A DNA stretch of 64,000 nucleotides from Alkalimarinus coralli (GCF_023650515.1 NZ_CP096016.1:1450001-1514000), one strand, 5' to 3'; numbered from the stretch's first letter, positions 54,975 to 64,000 are shown. The notes: generated by a model not told the origin, from the sequence alone. Numbers and translations are program-made.

Positions 54975-56849
54975 TTATGTCGCTTTATTTAGGGCGCTGA
55001 GCACGTTTGTCAGCTGTTTTATAAACTGCTCTTCGTTTAGTTCCCCCATCACTCTATACTCAACTAATTCGTCTCCATTGGGGTTAAAAAATAAAATTGA
55101 AGGAGGGCCAAATAGGCCGAATGTATCGAGCAACCTCTGGTTGCCTTGATCGTTTTCAGTAACATCTGCCTGCACCAAGGTGAAATGAGACATTAGTTGA
55201 GCGGCTGATGGTTGAGTAAACACTTCTCTTTCCATTACTTTGCAGCTAATACACCAGTCAGCGTAAAAATCTAACAAAACCGGTTTTTCTGTCGCTTTAG
55301 AGCGCTCTATCTCGCTATTGAATTGGTTCAAGTTATAGACCGTGTTGAACGGGGTGTGCGTCTGTTGCTCTGTTGAGGCCTGCTGGGTGTTCTTCGTTAC
55401 GATATTTTCAAGTGGGTTAAGTGGATCCTGTGCCCCAGTGAGTGCGCCGATAAAAAGAGTTGAAGCATACAATACGAGAAACAGCCCGAGCCCCTTGATT
55501 ACTCTTTGTTTGCCCGCTTGGGCTGCTTCGAAGGCGCCCATTTGAGCCCCGGTCAACCCTGCCAATAAAGACCATAGCATTAAGGTAATTGATGATGGAA
55601 GTAATCGTTCGAGCAACCATATTGCGACACCGATGAGCATTATCCCAAATACGGTTTTTATGGTTTCCATCCAGTGACCGGCTTTGGGTAAAAACTTACC
55701 TCCTCCTACACCTACTGCGATGAGTGGAACGCCCATACCCAGGCCAAGCGCAAAAAGAGAAAGCCCTCCAAGCGTTGCATCGGCCGTTGTACTGATATAT
55801 AGCAGTGCGCCTGCAAGAGGCGCTGAAACACATGGCGATACAATGAGTGCCGACAGCGCACCGATAAAGAAGACGCCAACTGACTTTCCGCCCTTAATAC
55901 CCTGACTGGTGTTGTTCAGGCGATTTCGAAGCCCCTCAGGTAGTTGTAACTCATAGAATCCAAACATGGAAAGTGAGAGAAGTACAAAGATTATTGAAAA
56001 CGTTATAAGTACTGCGGGCGCTTGTAGATAGGCTTGTATATTTGCACTTGCGCCGAGCATGCCGGTAACAACGCCAGCTGTTGCGTAGGTCAGAGACATA
56101 CCTAAAACATATGATAATGACAGGCTGAATGATTTCCAGGTACTGGGGTTTTTCTGGCCGGCAATAATGCTGGAAATAATGGGGATCATTGGAAAAACGC
56201 AGGGTGTAAATGTCAACCCGATACCCAGGAGAAAAAATATGCCGATTATTGCAGGTAAGGATGCTGACTGAATGAAGCTAAATATGCCGCTGGCACTCTC
56301 ATAATCTGGCGCAACGCCCGCCTTTGCGGGCACTGAGCTTTGTGCGCTGTTGCCGTTACCGTTACCGTTACTATCGGTTTGTGCGTTAGTTAAAAAGAGG
56401 GCGGTTTTGGTTTGCGGAGGATAGCACAGCCCAGCATCGGCACAGCCTTGATAGCTCACTTCGACCGGGGTTTCTGAAAGGCCTGCTAGCGATACAGGTA
56501 TCCTGATGTCAATGTCTTCATGAAACACCGTGACCTTGCCGAAGTTAGGATCATCTTTTTCGGAACCTTGCCTTGAAAAGACGGGGCTACCCAAGCTACC
56601 GTTGGTATCGGGTAAGCTAAACTTAAAGCGCTCTTTATAGAGGTAATACCCTTCTTCAATTTGCCAGGATAAGACAAGACTTTCTCCTTCAACGCTTGAG
56701 CTAAAATGAAATGCGTTATCGACAGGAAGAAATTCAGCGTCTCCAAACAAGCTTTTACCGAACGTAGAGCCGTTAGTGCCTTGCAGGGCGTATGAACTTG
56801 ATGAAGAAATAAGTAGAATAAATGCTATTAGGGATAAAAACCTGTGCAT
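54975..56849 (-). CDS. dsbD: Thiol:disulfide interchange protein DsbD
   Basis: A 624-residue protein with all three parts: a periplasmic N-terminal domain (about residues 30-145, with CADAGLCYPPQ), an eight-helix core (about 190-470, including GLTFTPCVFPMIPI and VSPCVSAPLAGALL with the membrane cysteines) and a C-terminal thioredoxin-like domain with YADWCISCKVME near residue 537. It carries electrons from cytoplasmic thioredoxin to periplasmic DsbC and cytochrome c maturation. It is convergent with tusA. Confidence 0.95.
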   Translation of the reverse strand: MHRFLSLIAFILLISSSSSYALQGTNGSTFGKSLFGDAEFLPVDNAFHFSSSVEGESLVLSWQIEEGYYLYKERFKFSLPDTNGSLGSPVFSRQGSEKDDPNFGKVTVFHEDIDIRIPVSLAGLSETPVEVSYQGCADAGLCYPPQTKTALFLTNAQTDSNGNGNGNSAQSSVPAKAGVAPDYESASGIFSFIQSASLPAIIGIFFLLGIGLTFTPCVFPMIPIISSIIAGQKNPSTWKSFSLSLSYVLGMSLTYATAGVVTGMLGASANIQAYLQAPAVLITFSIIFVLLSLSMFGFYELQLPEGLRNRLNNTSQGIKGGKSVGVFFIGALSALIVSPCVSAPLAGALLYISTTADATLGGLSLFALGLGMGVPLIAVGVGGGKFLPKAGHWMETIKTVFGIMLIGVAIWLLERLLPSSITLMLWSLLAGLTGAQMGAFEAAQAGKQRVIKGLGLFLVLYASTLFIGALTGAQDPLNPLENIVTKNTQQASTEQQTHTPFNTVYNLNQFNSEIERSKATEKPVLLDFYADWCISCKVMEREVFTQPSAAQLMSHFTLVQADVTENDQGNQRLLDTFGLFGPPSILFFNPNGDELVEYRVMGELNEEQFIKQLTNVLSALNKAT

Positions 56850-57192
56850 AAAATTTAGCCGCTTAATTATGAAACAGTAGTTTGACGCACACTTTATACG
56901 TCTGACGCCAATATAATGCCAAAGTTCCTTTTAGTAAGTGACCTTGGTTAATAAACGCGAAATTCTCGCGTTGAATTATGTGAATAACGAGAGCTTGCTC
57001 ACTTTTTGTTTGGCATTTGGGTTTTTATGTACTCATTTGGGTAATGAGCCAAAAGGGCCCGCCAACGCTTCGAGGTTTTTACCGTTTCGGTGGTTGATTA
57101 TCAAGTTTCGTTGGTTAATATTTATTAATGTTTTATATGCCACCATGTTCTATGAGTAGATATTGGGGCATATTAAAGAGAATTCGTAGTTA
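56850..57192 (+). promoter_or_regulatory. Gap of 343 bp between divergent dsbD and epmC
   Basis: A TATAAT hexamer at 56912-56917 on the + strand is a possible -10 element, without a -35 at normal spacing (TTGACG at 56882-56887 is 24 bases away). An open frame of 73 codons (56938-57159) has no ribosome site or family resemblance, and I do not call it a gene. Confidence 0.4.
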
Positions 57193-57738
57193 ATGCCTGT
57201 AAACCAAGACGTAGCCAACCTTATAACGCTATTTAATGACTGCTTCAAATATACCGAGAACACTATATTAGTTAAGGGTGAAGACGAACCTATCTACCTT
57301 CCCTCAAGTGATAAGCAGCCTCACAATCACATTGTGTTTGCCCATGGTTATTTCAGCAGCGCATTACATGAGATAAGTCATTGGTGCATTGCGGGTGAAG
57401 CAAGGCGTAAGCTTGTCGACTTTGGATACTGGTATGAGCCGGATGGAAGAACAATAGAGCAGCAGCACGCATTTGAGCAGGTCGAGGTAAAGCCCCAGGC
57501 GCTGGAATGGATTTTCTCTGTTGCGGCAGGGGTCAAGTTCAACATTAGTGCCGACAATCTCGGGGGGGAGGTTTCACCAACGGCAGCGACTTTTACGCAA
57601 AACGTGCGCAATCAGGCGGCTCTCTATTTAGAACAAGGCTTGCCTAACAATGCGCGGCAGTTTACCGAGATATTGGTGAGCTATTACGGAACAGAGGGTA
57701 AACTAGTTCCAGATACGTTTCTGGCAGAGCGGTTGTGA
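57193..57738 (+). CDS. epmC: Elongation factor P hydroxylase EpmC (YfcM)
   Basis: A 181-residue protein with the iron-binding signature ALHEISHWCIAGEARRKLVD near residue 57 and FGYWYEPDGR after it. EpmC hydroxylates the beta-lysylated lysine of EF-P. EpmA and EpmB, which act before it, are not in this window. rhlB follows after about 146 bp. Confidence 0.92.
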   Translation: MPVNQDVANLITLFNDCFKYTENTILVKGEDEPIYLPSSDKQPHNHIVFAHGYFSSALHEISHWCIAGEARRKLVDFGYWYEPDGRTIEQQHAFEQVEVKPQALEWIFSVAAGVKFNISADNLGGEVSPTAATFTQNVRNQAALYLEQGLPNNARQFTEILVSYYGTEGKLVPDTFLAERL

Positions 57739-57884
57739 ATAATGAACGGTTGTAAATTAAATGCTGTAAAGCTGTTTGCATTCGATTAAAGGCAAACGTG
57801 CAGCGAATAAATATATAGTTGAAATGTTATACAAACTCACCCAGTATTGGGTGTCTAAACCTTATTAAAATCAAGGAATACCCA

Positions 57885-59372
57885 TTGTTAAACAAATTAT
57901 TTGACCTTTTTAGCCGACTATTCCAAATCTTGGGGTTAAAGCCGAAGAACACACCGAATACCGGTGGCGCAAAACCCAATGGTGGTCAGCCTGCAAGTGC
58001 GGGCAAGAAAAAATCCTCAAGTGGCCATAACAGGCAGGATAAAGCTGGCAAAGGCCAGTCATCAGCAAGCCAAAATAATCCTAAAAAAGACAGCCCCAAG
58101 CAGCAAAAGTTTGAGGCAAAAAAACGAGATACCGCGAAAAAGGACGGTAGTGGTCAACAAAAACAAAAGGAGTGGACCGCTGATCAATTTGTTGTTCCCC
58201 CAGAAGAAGGTAAGTCACGCTTTCATGACTTTAATTTAGATAATCGATTGTTGCATGCGATTGCAGACTTGGGCTTTAAATATTGCAGCCCAATTCAGGC
58301 CGCCTCACTACCATATACATTACAAGGTAACGATTTCATAGGTAAGGCTCAGACCGGGACGGGTAAAACAGCAGCCTTTCTAATCACTACGATACAGAAC
58401 TTTCTACTAAACCCCATTCCTAAAGAAGAACGTTATGCGAGTGAGCCCAGGGCGCTGATTATTGCACCCACACGTGAACTGGTGATGCAGATTGAAAAAG
58501 ATGCGCATCACCTAACGGCTCATACAGATTTGCAGGTTTATTCGGTAATGGGAGGGATTGACTATCAGAAACAGCGTACGCATTTGAGGGATAAAGTCGT
58601 CGATATTCTGGTTGCAACTCCAGGTCGGTTAATTGACTTCTTGGGAAGCCAGGATGTGTTTCTGGATCAGGTTGAAACACTGGTTATAGATGAAGCTGAT
58701 CGAATGCTCGACATGGGTTTCATTCCTGATGTTAAGAGAATTATCAGGCACAACAAACCGGTGGGTGAGAGGCAGACGTTACTGTTTAGTGCAACGTTCA
58801 ATGATGACGTGCTAAACCTGGTGAATAACTGGACTAAAGACGCTCAATTTATCGAAATAGAAGCTGAGCAACAAACAACGGAAAAGGTAGACCAAACTGT
58901 ATTTATGGTCTCAACAGACGAAAAATTAACGGTTATTTGCAACTATATTCAAAAGAATGATGTTAAAAGGGCAATCATTTTTGGTAACCGTAGAGATGAA
59001 ACCAGGCGCTTACAGGAAACGATCAGACGACTGGGAATCAAATGTGCGCTGCTATCTGGAGAGGTTCCCCAACATAAACGTATAAAAACGCTGGACGGTT
59101 TTAAGAAGGGAGACATTGAAATTCTGGTGGCAACGGATGTGGCAGGTCGTGGTATACACGTAGATGATGTCACTCACGTCTTTAACTATAACTTGCCGGA
59201 AGACCCGGAAGATTACGTGCACCGAATTGGCCGCACGGGGCGTGCAGGCAAGGAAGGGAAGTCTATTAGTTTTGCCTGTGAGGATGATGCGTTTTTATTG
59301 CCGGAGCTAGAGCGTTATATCGGTATGAAGTTAGAGTGTACTTACCCAGATGAGACCCTTACACAAAAATAA
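57885..59372 (+). CDS. rhlB: DEAD-box ATP-dependent RNA helicase RhlB
   Basis: About 495 residues. A basic, low-complexity extension (residues 20-110, rich in K, Q, S and G) comes before the helicase core. Motifs in order: GKAQTGTGKTAAF (Walker A), PTRELVMQI, VATPGRLIDF, VIDEADRMLDMGF (DEAD), FSATFN (SAT), TDVAGRGIHV and HRIGRTGRAG. The long basic N-terminus and the short tail after the core are like pseudomonad RhlB. The start is probably TTG at 57885, seven bases after AAGGA. Confidence 0.88.
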   Translation: MLNKLFDLFSRLFQILGLKPKNTPNTGGAKPNGGQPASAGKKKSSSGHNRQDKAGKGQSSASQNNPKKDSPKQQKFEAKKRDTAKKDGSGQQKQKEWTADQFVVPPEEGKSRFHDFNLDNRLLHAIADLGFKYCSPIQAASLPYTLQGNDFIGKAQTGTGKTAAFLITTIQNFLLNPIPKEERYASEPRALIIAPTRELVMQIEKDAHHLTAHTDLQVYSVMGGIDYQKQRTHLRDKVVDILVATPGRLIDFLGSQDVFLDQVETLVIDEADRMLDMGFIPDVKRIIRHNKPVGERQTLLFSATFNDDVLNLVNNWTKDAQFIEIEAEQQTTEKVDQTVFMVSTDEKLTVICNYIQKNDVKRAIIFGNRRDETRRLQETIRRLGIKCALLSGEVPQHKRIKTLDGFKKGDIEILVATDVAGRGIHVDDVTHVFNYNLPEDPEDYVHRIGRTGRAGKEGKSISFACEDDAFLLPELERYIGMKLECTYPDETLTQK

Positions 59373-59388
59373 CTATTCGGATTGAATG

Positions 59389-60525
59389 ATGAAAATCGTT
59401 GCAGATGAAAATATTCCGCTTCTACACAACTTCTTCAGTGATATAGGCCCCATTGAAACGTTTCCGGGTCGTGAACTGAATGCTCAGAATGTAGGCGATG
59501 CTGATATCTTGCTTGTTCGTTCAGTCACCAACGTTGACGAGGGCTTGCTGAAAAACAGCAACGTTAAATTTGTTGGTACCTGCACGATTGGTATGGATCA
59601 TATTGATACCGAATATTTGCAGCAAAATAATATCGCCTTTGCCAGTGCGCCTGGGTGTAATGCAACTTCAGTTGTTGAATATGTGGTTAGTGCGCTCTCG
59701 TCTCTAACAGAGAGCAACGGTCTTAATCTTGAAAAAATTAGAGTGGGTGTTGTCGGTTGCGGTAATGTTGGCAGTCGAGTCGTCGAAACCTTAAAGCGCT
59801 TGGGTATTGATGTTTGCTGCAATGACCCGTTGATTGATCAGACTGGCCTGGTCTCTTTTGATGAAATTCTAAGCTGTGATGTTATTACTCTACACACGCC
59901 ATTGACGAAGGATGGCCCATACCCCACTCATCATATGTTTAATGATGAAGTGCTTTCCCGGCTTAAAGAAGAACAAATTCTTATCAATACAGGTCGAGGC
60001 GCGGTTGTTGATGGGAGGGCCTTAAAGCATAAGTTACAAAAGCAGCCATCATTTACCGCCGTATTAGATGTATGGGAGTCTGAGCCTGCGATAGATATCG
60101 AATTGGCCAATCTGGTAACAATAGGTACTCCCCATATTGCAGGATACAGTTTGGACGGCAAAGTTGCCGGTACCGAGATGATCTATCAAGCAATGTGTCG
60201 TCATTTTGGTTTGCCTTCACGGCATAAGGCCGCTCAGTTTATACCTTCCCCCCCACTGTCAAAGCTGTACTTCACCTCAGAAGCAGAACTGAGCTGGTCA
60301 ATGCATACCGCAATTAGGGCTTGTTACGATGTCAGGCATGATCACTATGCTTTGATGTCTAGCCTCAGCGGAACTGAAGTTCAGCGCAGTCAGGCCTTTG
60401 ATCAGCTAAGAAAGAGCTATAGGCCCCGTCGTGAGTTTTCAACGATTAAAGTTTTGCTAAAAAATACCGATTCTTCAATGCATAGTCAGTTTAAAGCGTT
60501 AGGTTTTAATGTAAAAAGTGCTTAG
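59389..60525 (+). CDS. pdxB: Erythronate-4-phosphate dehydrogenase
   Basis: A 378-residue D-2-hydroxyacid dehydrogenase of the pyridoxal-phosphate pathway. It starts MKIVADENIPLL as expected for the family; an ATG one codon earlier is also possible. The nucleotide-binding loop is VGVVGCGNVGSRVVETL near residue 120. The catalytic Arg, Glu and His are in NTGRGAVVDG, WESEPAID and TPHIAGYS. The C-terminal dimerisation domain (DUF3410) is present, which separates PdxB from other family members. Confidence 0.94.
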   Translation: MKIVADENIPLLHNFFSDIGPIETFPGRELNAQNVGDADILLVRSVTNVDEGLLKNSNVKFVGTCTIGMDHIDTEYLQQNNIAFASAPGCNATSVVEYVVSALSSLTESNGLNLEKIRVGVVGCGNVGSRVVETLKRLGIDVCCNDPLIDQTGLVSFDEILSCDVITLHTPLTKDGPYPTHHMFNDEVLSRLKEEQILINTGRGAVVDGRALKHKLQKQPSFTAVLDVWESEPAIDIELANLVTIGTPHIAGYSLDGKVAGTEMIYQAMCRHFGLPSRHKAAQFIPSPPLSKLYFTSEAELSWSMHTAIRACYDVRHDHYALMSSLSGTEVQRSQAFDQLRKSYRPRREFSTIKVLLKNTDSSMHSQFKALGFNVKSA

Positions 60526-60561
60526 ATACTGAACGCACAGTAATAAAATAGAGACATAGCT

Positions 60562-61242
60562 TTGGCAGACGAAAATAATCAAAACAACAGTCAGCAACTA
60601 TTTGAGAAGCTAGGTGTTTCAATTGGCGCACCATTAACCATTGAAACCGTGTCGCCTAGTAGACGCATGAATGTAAAGGTAATAGGCTATTTTGTTGGCA
60701 AAAGCCTTCTGGTTTCGCCGCCAGTTAAAGATGGTAAAGAACAACTGCTGGAAATTGGTGATATTGTTGCAGTCAGGATGCTGATTCGAAAGCAGATTTG
60801 TGCATTTGAAACGCGGGTTAAGTATCGCTCATTGCAGCCTTATTCGTACTACCACTTGGAATATCCAACTGAACTCGTCTCGCTTCAAGTTAGAAGTTCG
60901 GAGCGTGTTGATATTCATATTCCGGTTCAAATCGATAGCGATTTCGATATAGGGACTGATGAGTGGCCAAAGAGTGCAACAATTACAAACCTGAGTAAGA
61001 CAGGGGCGGCGATATCAAGCGCGGAATCGTTTGGTGAAGCAGGACATGAGGTCATTGTCGTTTTGGATATTGAGGTCAGTGGTTTGAAAAGGTCACTGCA
61101 ATTGAACGCAGTGATTCGCAACAAAGAGTCAGCAGATGATGGTTCAGGCAATATTACGTTTGGTGTTCAGTTTGTTGATCTCAAAGATGAAGACACGCTT
61201 TCTCTAACCAGTTTTATTTATGAAAATGACCATGGGGTCTAA
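60562..61242 (+). CDS. PilZ-domain c-di-GMP-binding protein (YcgR-like)
   Basis: A 226-residue protein. The N-terminal half (about residues 10-105) is a YcgR-type PilZN domain. The C-terminal PilZ domain has the c-di-GMP motif RSSER (RxxxR, about residue 112) and NLSKTG (the D/NxSxxG motif, about residue 143). Such proteins brake flagella or alter polysaccharide export on binding c-di-GMP. The start is TTG with only a weak ribosome site. The diguanylate cyclase at 51-53 kb could supply its ligand. Confidence 0.85.
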   Translation: MADENNQNNSQQLFEKLGVSIGAPLTIETVSPSRRMNVKVIGYFVGKSLLVSPPVKDGKEQLLEIGDIVAVRMLIRKQICAFETRVKYRSLQPYSYYHLEYPTELVSLQVRSSERVDIHIPVQIDSDFDIGTDEWPKSATITNLSKTGAAISSAESFGEAGHEVIVVLDIEVSGLKRSLQLNAVIRNKESADDGSGNITFGVQFVDLKDEDTLSLTSFIYENDHGV

Positions 61243-61322
61243 AACGTATTTTCTGTCTTCCGTTCCACTATTATTAACGCGCTATTCGTTCAGACATTTC
61301 TCTTCATTTATTTAGGCTTCGC

Positions 61323-62453
61323 ATGTTTAAAATCGGACTTATTGTAAACCCTGTAGCAGGCATTGGCGGGCCAGCAGGCCTTAAAGGCAGTGATGGGGAA
61401 AATATCTACCAGAAAGCCAAATCACTTGGGTTTGAAGCAAAGGCAATACAGCGAGCGATGATTGTCGTTAACTTTCTTGAACCTTTTGCAGATTCATTGG
61501 CGTTCATCACGTGCTCAGGCTCAATGGGGGAGGACTGCCTTAAACACTCAACACTAAACTATACCGCTGTTTACGCTGCCGAAGATGAGTCTCATACACG
61601 CGCTGAGGATACGCGCCAAGCTGCACTGTCAGTCATGGGGGCCGGGGTTGATTTAATTTTGTTCGTCGGTGGGGATGGCACTGCCAGAGATATTTGTTCG
61701 GTGGTTGGTACCAATCAGCCGGTGTTAGGGATTCCGGCTGGCGTTAAAATGCATTCTGGCGTGTTTGCGGTTACGCCTAAAGCGGCCGGTCAGTTAGTAG
61801 CAGACATGATACATGGGGGACTTGTGTCGATTGCTGAAAGCGAAGTCAGGGATATTGATGAGATCGCCTTTAGAGAGGGGGTAGTTAAATCCAGGCACTA
61901 CGGCGAAATGCTAACCCCTCAAGAAGGGCGCTATTTGCAGCATGTAAAATGTGGTGGCAAGGAATTAGAAGAGCTTGTACTTGATGATATTGCTGCTGAA
62001 ATCACTGAGTCGATGGAAGACGATACGCTTTATGTAATGGGGTCTGGCGGGACTGTGATGCACATAAAGCGTTCGCTCTGTAGTGATGAGTGCTCACTGC
62101 TAGGTGTTGATCTGTTCCTAAACCATAAACTCGTTGCGAAAGATGTTAATGAGCGCCAGCTACATGACTGGCTATCTGAATACCCCGGCCGCTTAGTGAT
62201 TACGCTTATTGGTGGGCAGGGACACCTTTTTGGCAGGGGTAATCAACAATTAAGCCCCCGCAATTTGCGTAAAATAGGTCTGGAAAATATTTCGATAGTG
62301 GCTACCAAAAGCAAAATTAAAGAAATGGAAGGTCGCCCGCTTGTTGTTGATACCGGGGATGACCAGCTGGACAAGCAGTTAGCAGGAATGCGGCAGATAA
62401 TTACAGGCTATGATGACCGGATTGTATACCCTGTCGCGTACCTGACGGAGTAG
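61323..62453 (+). CDS. ATP-NAD kinase-like protein (AcoX type)
   Basis: A 376-residue protein with the NAD-kinase nucleotide signature FVGGDGTARDI near residue 118, preceded by VNPVAGIGGP at the start. It is longer than NadK (about 290) and matches AcoX-type 'ATP-NAD kinase family' proteins as I remember them. It may bind ATP or phosphorylate a different substrate. It ends seven bases before the methyltransferase gene and is probably cotranscribed with it. Confidence 0.85.
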   Translation: MFKIGLIVNPVAGIGGPAGLKGSDGENIYQKAKSLGFEAKAIQRAMIVVNFLEPFADSLAFITCSGSMGEDCLKHSTLNYTAVYAAEDESHTRAEDTRQAALSVMGAGVDLILFVGGDGTARDICSVVGTNQPVLGIPAGVKMHSGVFAVTPKAAGQLVADMIHGGLVSIAESEVRDIDEIAFREGVVKSRHYGEMLTPQEGRYLQHVKCGGKELEELVLDDIAAEITESMEDDTLYVMGSGGTVMHIKRSLCSDECSLLGVDLFLNHKLVAKDVNERQLHDWLSEYPGRLVITLIGGQGHLFGRGNQQLSPRNLRKIGLENISIVATKSKIKEMEGRPLVVDTGDDQLDKQLAGMRQIITGYDDRIVYPVAYLTE

Positions 62454-62460
62454 GGTGGCG

Positions 62461-63408
62461 ATGAACGAACTGATTAGCGAGATTAACCATAATATACAAC
62501 GACTTAACAAAGATAGTGGTCGGGTTTTTCATGGCAGAGGCAAAACCCTTGACGGTTTCGAAGATATCACGGTTGAATATTTGTCAGGAACACTGCTCGT
62601 CATTTTGTTCGCTGAAAGACCGGTTACATGGCTCAAGGCGTTCTCAGTCAAGCTATCTGAAACGGTGCCAATAGGCGCGCCTGTGCAAGTGTTGTTTCAA
62701 ATGCGCTATTTAAAGAACGCACCTGTTTTAAATGAGAGCGGCGAAGCTGTGCGACTCGATAAAACGATGACTGAAAACGGATTAAAGTATCAGCTAACCC
62801 TTGGGGATTGCCAGAATTTTGGCTTCTTTACCGATATGGCCAATGGGCGTAAATGGGTAAAGGCACACTCGAGTGGACACAGAGTGCTTAACCTTTTTAG
62901 CTATACCTGTTCGTTCTCTGTGGCAGCCATATCAGGCGGTGCCGAAAAAGTGATCAATATCGACATGAGCTCAGCTGCTTTGTCGGTAGGTAGAAAAAAT
63001 CATCAGCTTAATGAACAGCCGTTAGAGCAGGTTGTCTTCCAAAAACTTAATATCTTAAAAAGCTGGGGCAGAATTAAAAAATATGGCCCCTATGGGCTTG
63101 TGATTGTCGACCCTCCGTCGTTCCAAAAGGGAAGTTTTTCAGTGAGTAAAGACTACATGAAAGTGGTTAAGCGGCTTTCTGAAATGACGCTTGATGATGC
63201 AGACGTTTTATTTTGCCTCAATGACCCGCTCGTTACCGTAGACTCTTTCAAGCAGATGCTAAACAGTGAGCACTTTGAGTTTATTGAACGGATTGAAAAC
63301 CCTGAGGTGATGAGGGAAGCCCAGGTAGACGTTGGCCTTAAGGTATTGCACTATAAAAAACGACCAACCAGCCCGGCGGTTAATGAGTGCGGCTCAATCT
63401 TTAAATAA
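62461..63408 (+). CDS. RlmI/RlmK-type SAM-dependent methyltransferase
   Basis: About 315 residues. The SAM-binding motif is VLNLFSYTCSFSVAAISGGA near residue 140 and the catalytic-loop motif is VIVDPPSF near residue 217, as in 23S rRNA m5C methyltransferases of the RlmI group. It lacks the N-terminal PUA domain of RlmI. ATG at 62461 lies ten bases after GGAG. Its 3' end overlaps the convergent gene at 63394 by 15 bases. Confidence 0.82.
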   Translation: MNELISEINHNIQRLNKDSGRVFHGRGKTLDGFEDITVEYLSGTLLVILFAERPVTWLKAFSVKLSETVPIGAPVQVLFQMRYLKNAPVLNESGEAVRLDKTMTENGLKYQLTLGDCQNFGFFTDMANGRKWVKAHSSGHRVLNLFSYTCSFSVAAISGGAEKVINIDMSSAALSVGRKNHQLNEQPLEQVVFQKLNILKSWGRIKKYGPYGLVIVDPPSFQKGSFSVSKDYMKVVKRLSEMTLDDADVLFCLNDPLVTVDSFKQMLNSEHFEFIERIENPEVMREAQVDVGLKVLHYKKRPTSPAVNECGSIFK

Positions 63409-63840
63409 GAGACGCTGCATCGCTTCTGCCAATTGCGTTGATGTGCCTTTGAGTTGAATTTTTCTAACCAGATTGATGTTGGTTTGAAGGTCTGATGGTA
63501 TTTGTTTTGTTTGGCTGTTACTGCGCTCTGACAGCTCAATTATACGTGCATCGTTACATACTCGTGACAGCAGCGAAAATGATTTCTGGGTCAGAACGGC
63601 CTGGTCAATGGCGTCTTGTCTGATTGTAGACTCAAATCGAAGATATCCCTCTTCTTCAAGCCACAGCATACAACCAAAACAAGCCTGATGCCTGGGAGCA
63701 TGAAGGCCATATTCATCGGGCGTGTCTTCACCCGAAATATCTTCGACAAAGACGCTGCTTTTTTTAGGGAAGTTCATGTAAAGCTGGCTTAGTATTTTAG
63801 CCGCATCTTTAAAAAAATCTTCTATATGTAAATCAGCCAT
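63394..63840 (-). CDS. Conserved protein of unknown function
   Basis: A 148-residue protein that I cannot name. GLHAPRHQACFGCMLWLEEEGYLRFES (in parts: HQACFGCMLWLEEEGY) looks like the wing region of a winged-helix fold, and IRQDAIDQAVLTQKSF follows. Similar proteins occur in pseudomonads as far as I recall. It lacks a signal peptide and membrane helices. It lies 27 bp before the stop codon of the aminotransferase gene but on its downstream side, so it may end the same leftward operon. Confidence 0.65.
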   Translation of the reverse strand: MADLHIEDFFKDAAKILSQLYMNFPKKSSVFVEDISGEDTPDEYGLHAPRHQACFGCMLWLEEEGYLRFESTIRQDAIDQAVLTQKSFSLLSRVCNDARIIELSERSNSQTKQIPSDLQTNINLVRKIQLKGTSTQLAEAMQRLLFKD

Positions 63841-63867
63841 AGTTTATGGTTTTTATTATTGTCGAGG

Positions 63868-64000
63868 TTATTGCTTATATTTGCTTAAAAAGTGAGCAAA
63901 CCGACCGATGGCATCTTCCAGTATGTCGACTCTGGGGAGAAAAACCACTCTCAAATGCTGAGTATCATCGATATTGAACGCGCTCCCTTGAACAAACAGC
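63868..64000 (-). CDS. alaA: AlaA-like PLP-dependent aminotransferase, C-terminal end (runs off right edge)
   Basis: The last 44 codons are visible, reading LFVQGSAFNIDDTQHLRV, then VFLPRVDILEDAIGRFAHFL and a TAA stop. This matches the C-terminus of glutamate-pyruvate aminotransferase AlaA as I remember it (LVQG-AFN, LPRVD, FARFL). The N-terminal part lies beyond the window, so only the family is certain. Confidence 0.75.
   Translation of the reverse strand, partial: LFVQGSAFNIDDTQHLRVVFLPRVDILEDAIGRFAHFLSKYKQ

Noticed and set aside
56938-57159. Open frame of 73 codons between dsbD and epmC
   Set aside because: No ribosome site, no family resemblance, and it overlaps a likely promoter region. 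The predicted protein is partly hydrophobic but looks like a random frame.

Overview
The window looks like the chromosome of a free-living, probably marine gammaproteobacterium of the Oceanospirillales/Pseudomonadales group. The main evidence is gene order. The block lpxH-ppiB-glnS-cysS-folD-tRNAs-tig-clpP-clpX-lon-hupB-ppiD, and the block anr-ccoNOQP-ccoGHIS-hemN-apt-like, are both arranged much as I remember them in Pseudomonas. Base composition is moderately low in G+C. GTG and TTG starts are fairly common. I saw no insertion sequence, integrase, CRISPR array or rRNA. The window is core chromosome with a few accessory islands.

Region 1-6.6 kb is a CoA-ester cluster. It holds the start of an acyl-CoA dehydrogenase-like gene running off the left edge, an MDR oxidoreductase, and a three-gene + strand operon: CaiB/BaiF CoA transferase, FAS1-like/MaoC-type hydratase and CitE-type lyase. 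The operon fits a mesaconate or itaconate route ending in citramalyl-CoA cleavage to acetyl-CoA and pyruvate. A second MDR (PIG3-like) and a hotdog thioesterase-like gene follow. Region 6.6-12.2 kb has a CBS protein, acnB, miaE, lpxH and ppiB.

Region 12.4-26.4 kb is housekeeping: glnS, cysS, folD, a tRNA cluster (Pro-Arg-His-Leu) with a strong promoter, and the protein-quality-control run tig, clpP, clpX, lon, hupB, ppiD, mostly separated by clear hairpin terminators. Region 26.6-31.4 kb is the least explained part. It is a compact four-gene envelope module: a stand-alone C39 peptidase with an intact catalytic site, a helical-head beta-barrel protein, a FadL-family outer-membrane protein, and a periplasmic protein with two DUF4124-like segments and a MalM-like C-terminus. 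It is followed by a secreted polysaccharide deacetylase coupled to a J-domain protein, a DUF547 protein, a TetR regulator and ttcA.

Region 35.8-53 kb is a redox and microaerobic block read leftwards: diguanylate cyclase, Aer-like chemoreceptor, the oxygen sensor Anr/FNR, the cbb3 oxidase operon ccoNOQP, its assembly genes ccoGHIS, a SafE-like membrane protein, hemN, a divergent adenine-phosphoribosyltransferase-like gene, a DUF3365 haem protein and a phage-type lysozyme-like protein. FNR-type boxes lie upstream of ccoN (two) and hemN (one, at class II spacing from a -10 hexamer), so Anr probably controls both.

Region 53-64 kb is rlmM, an ABM-domain protein, tusA, dsbD, epmC, rhlB, pdxB, a PilZ protein, an AcoX-type NAD-kinase-like protein, an RlmI-type methyltransferase, an unknown conserved protein and the 3' end of an alaA-like aminotransferase. 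All family assignments come from reading the protein sequences and from memory of the families; no database search was run.
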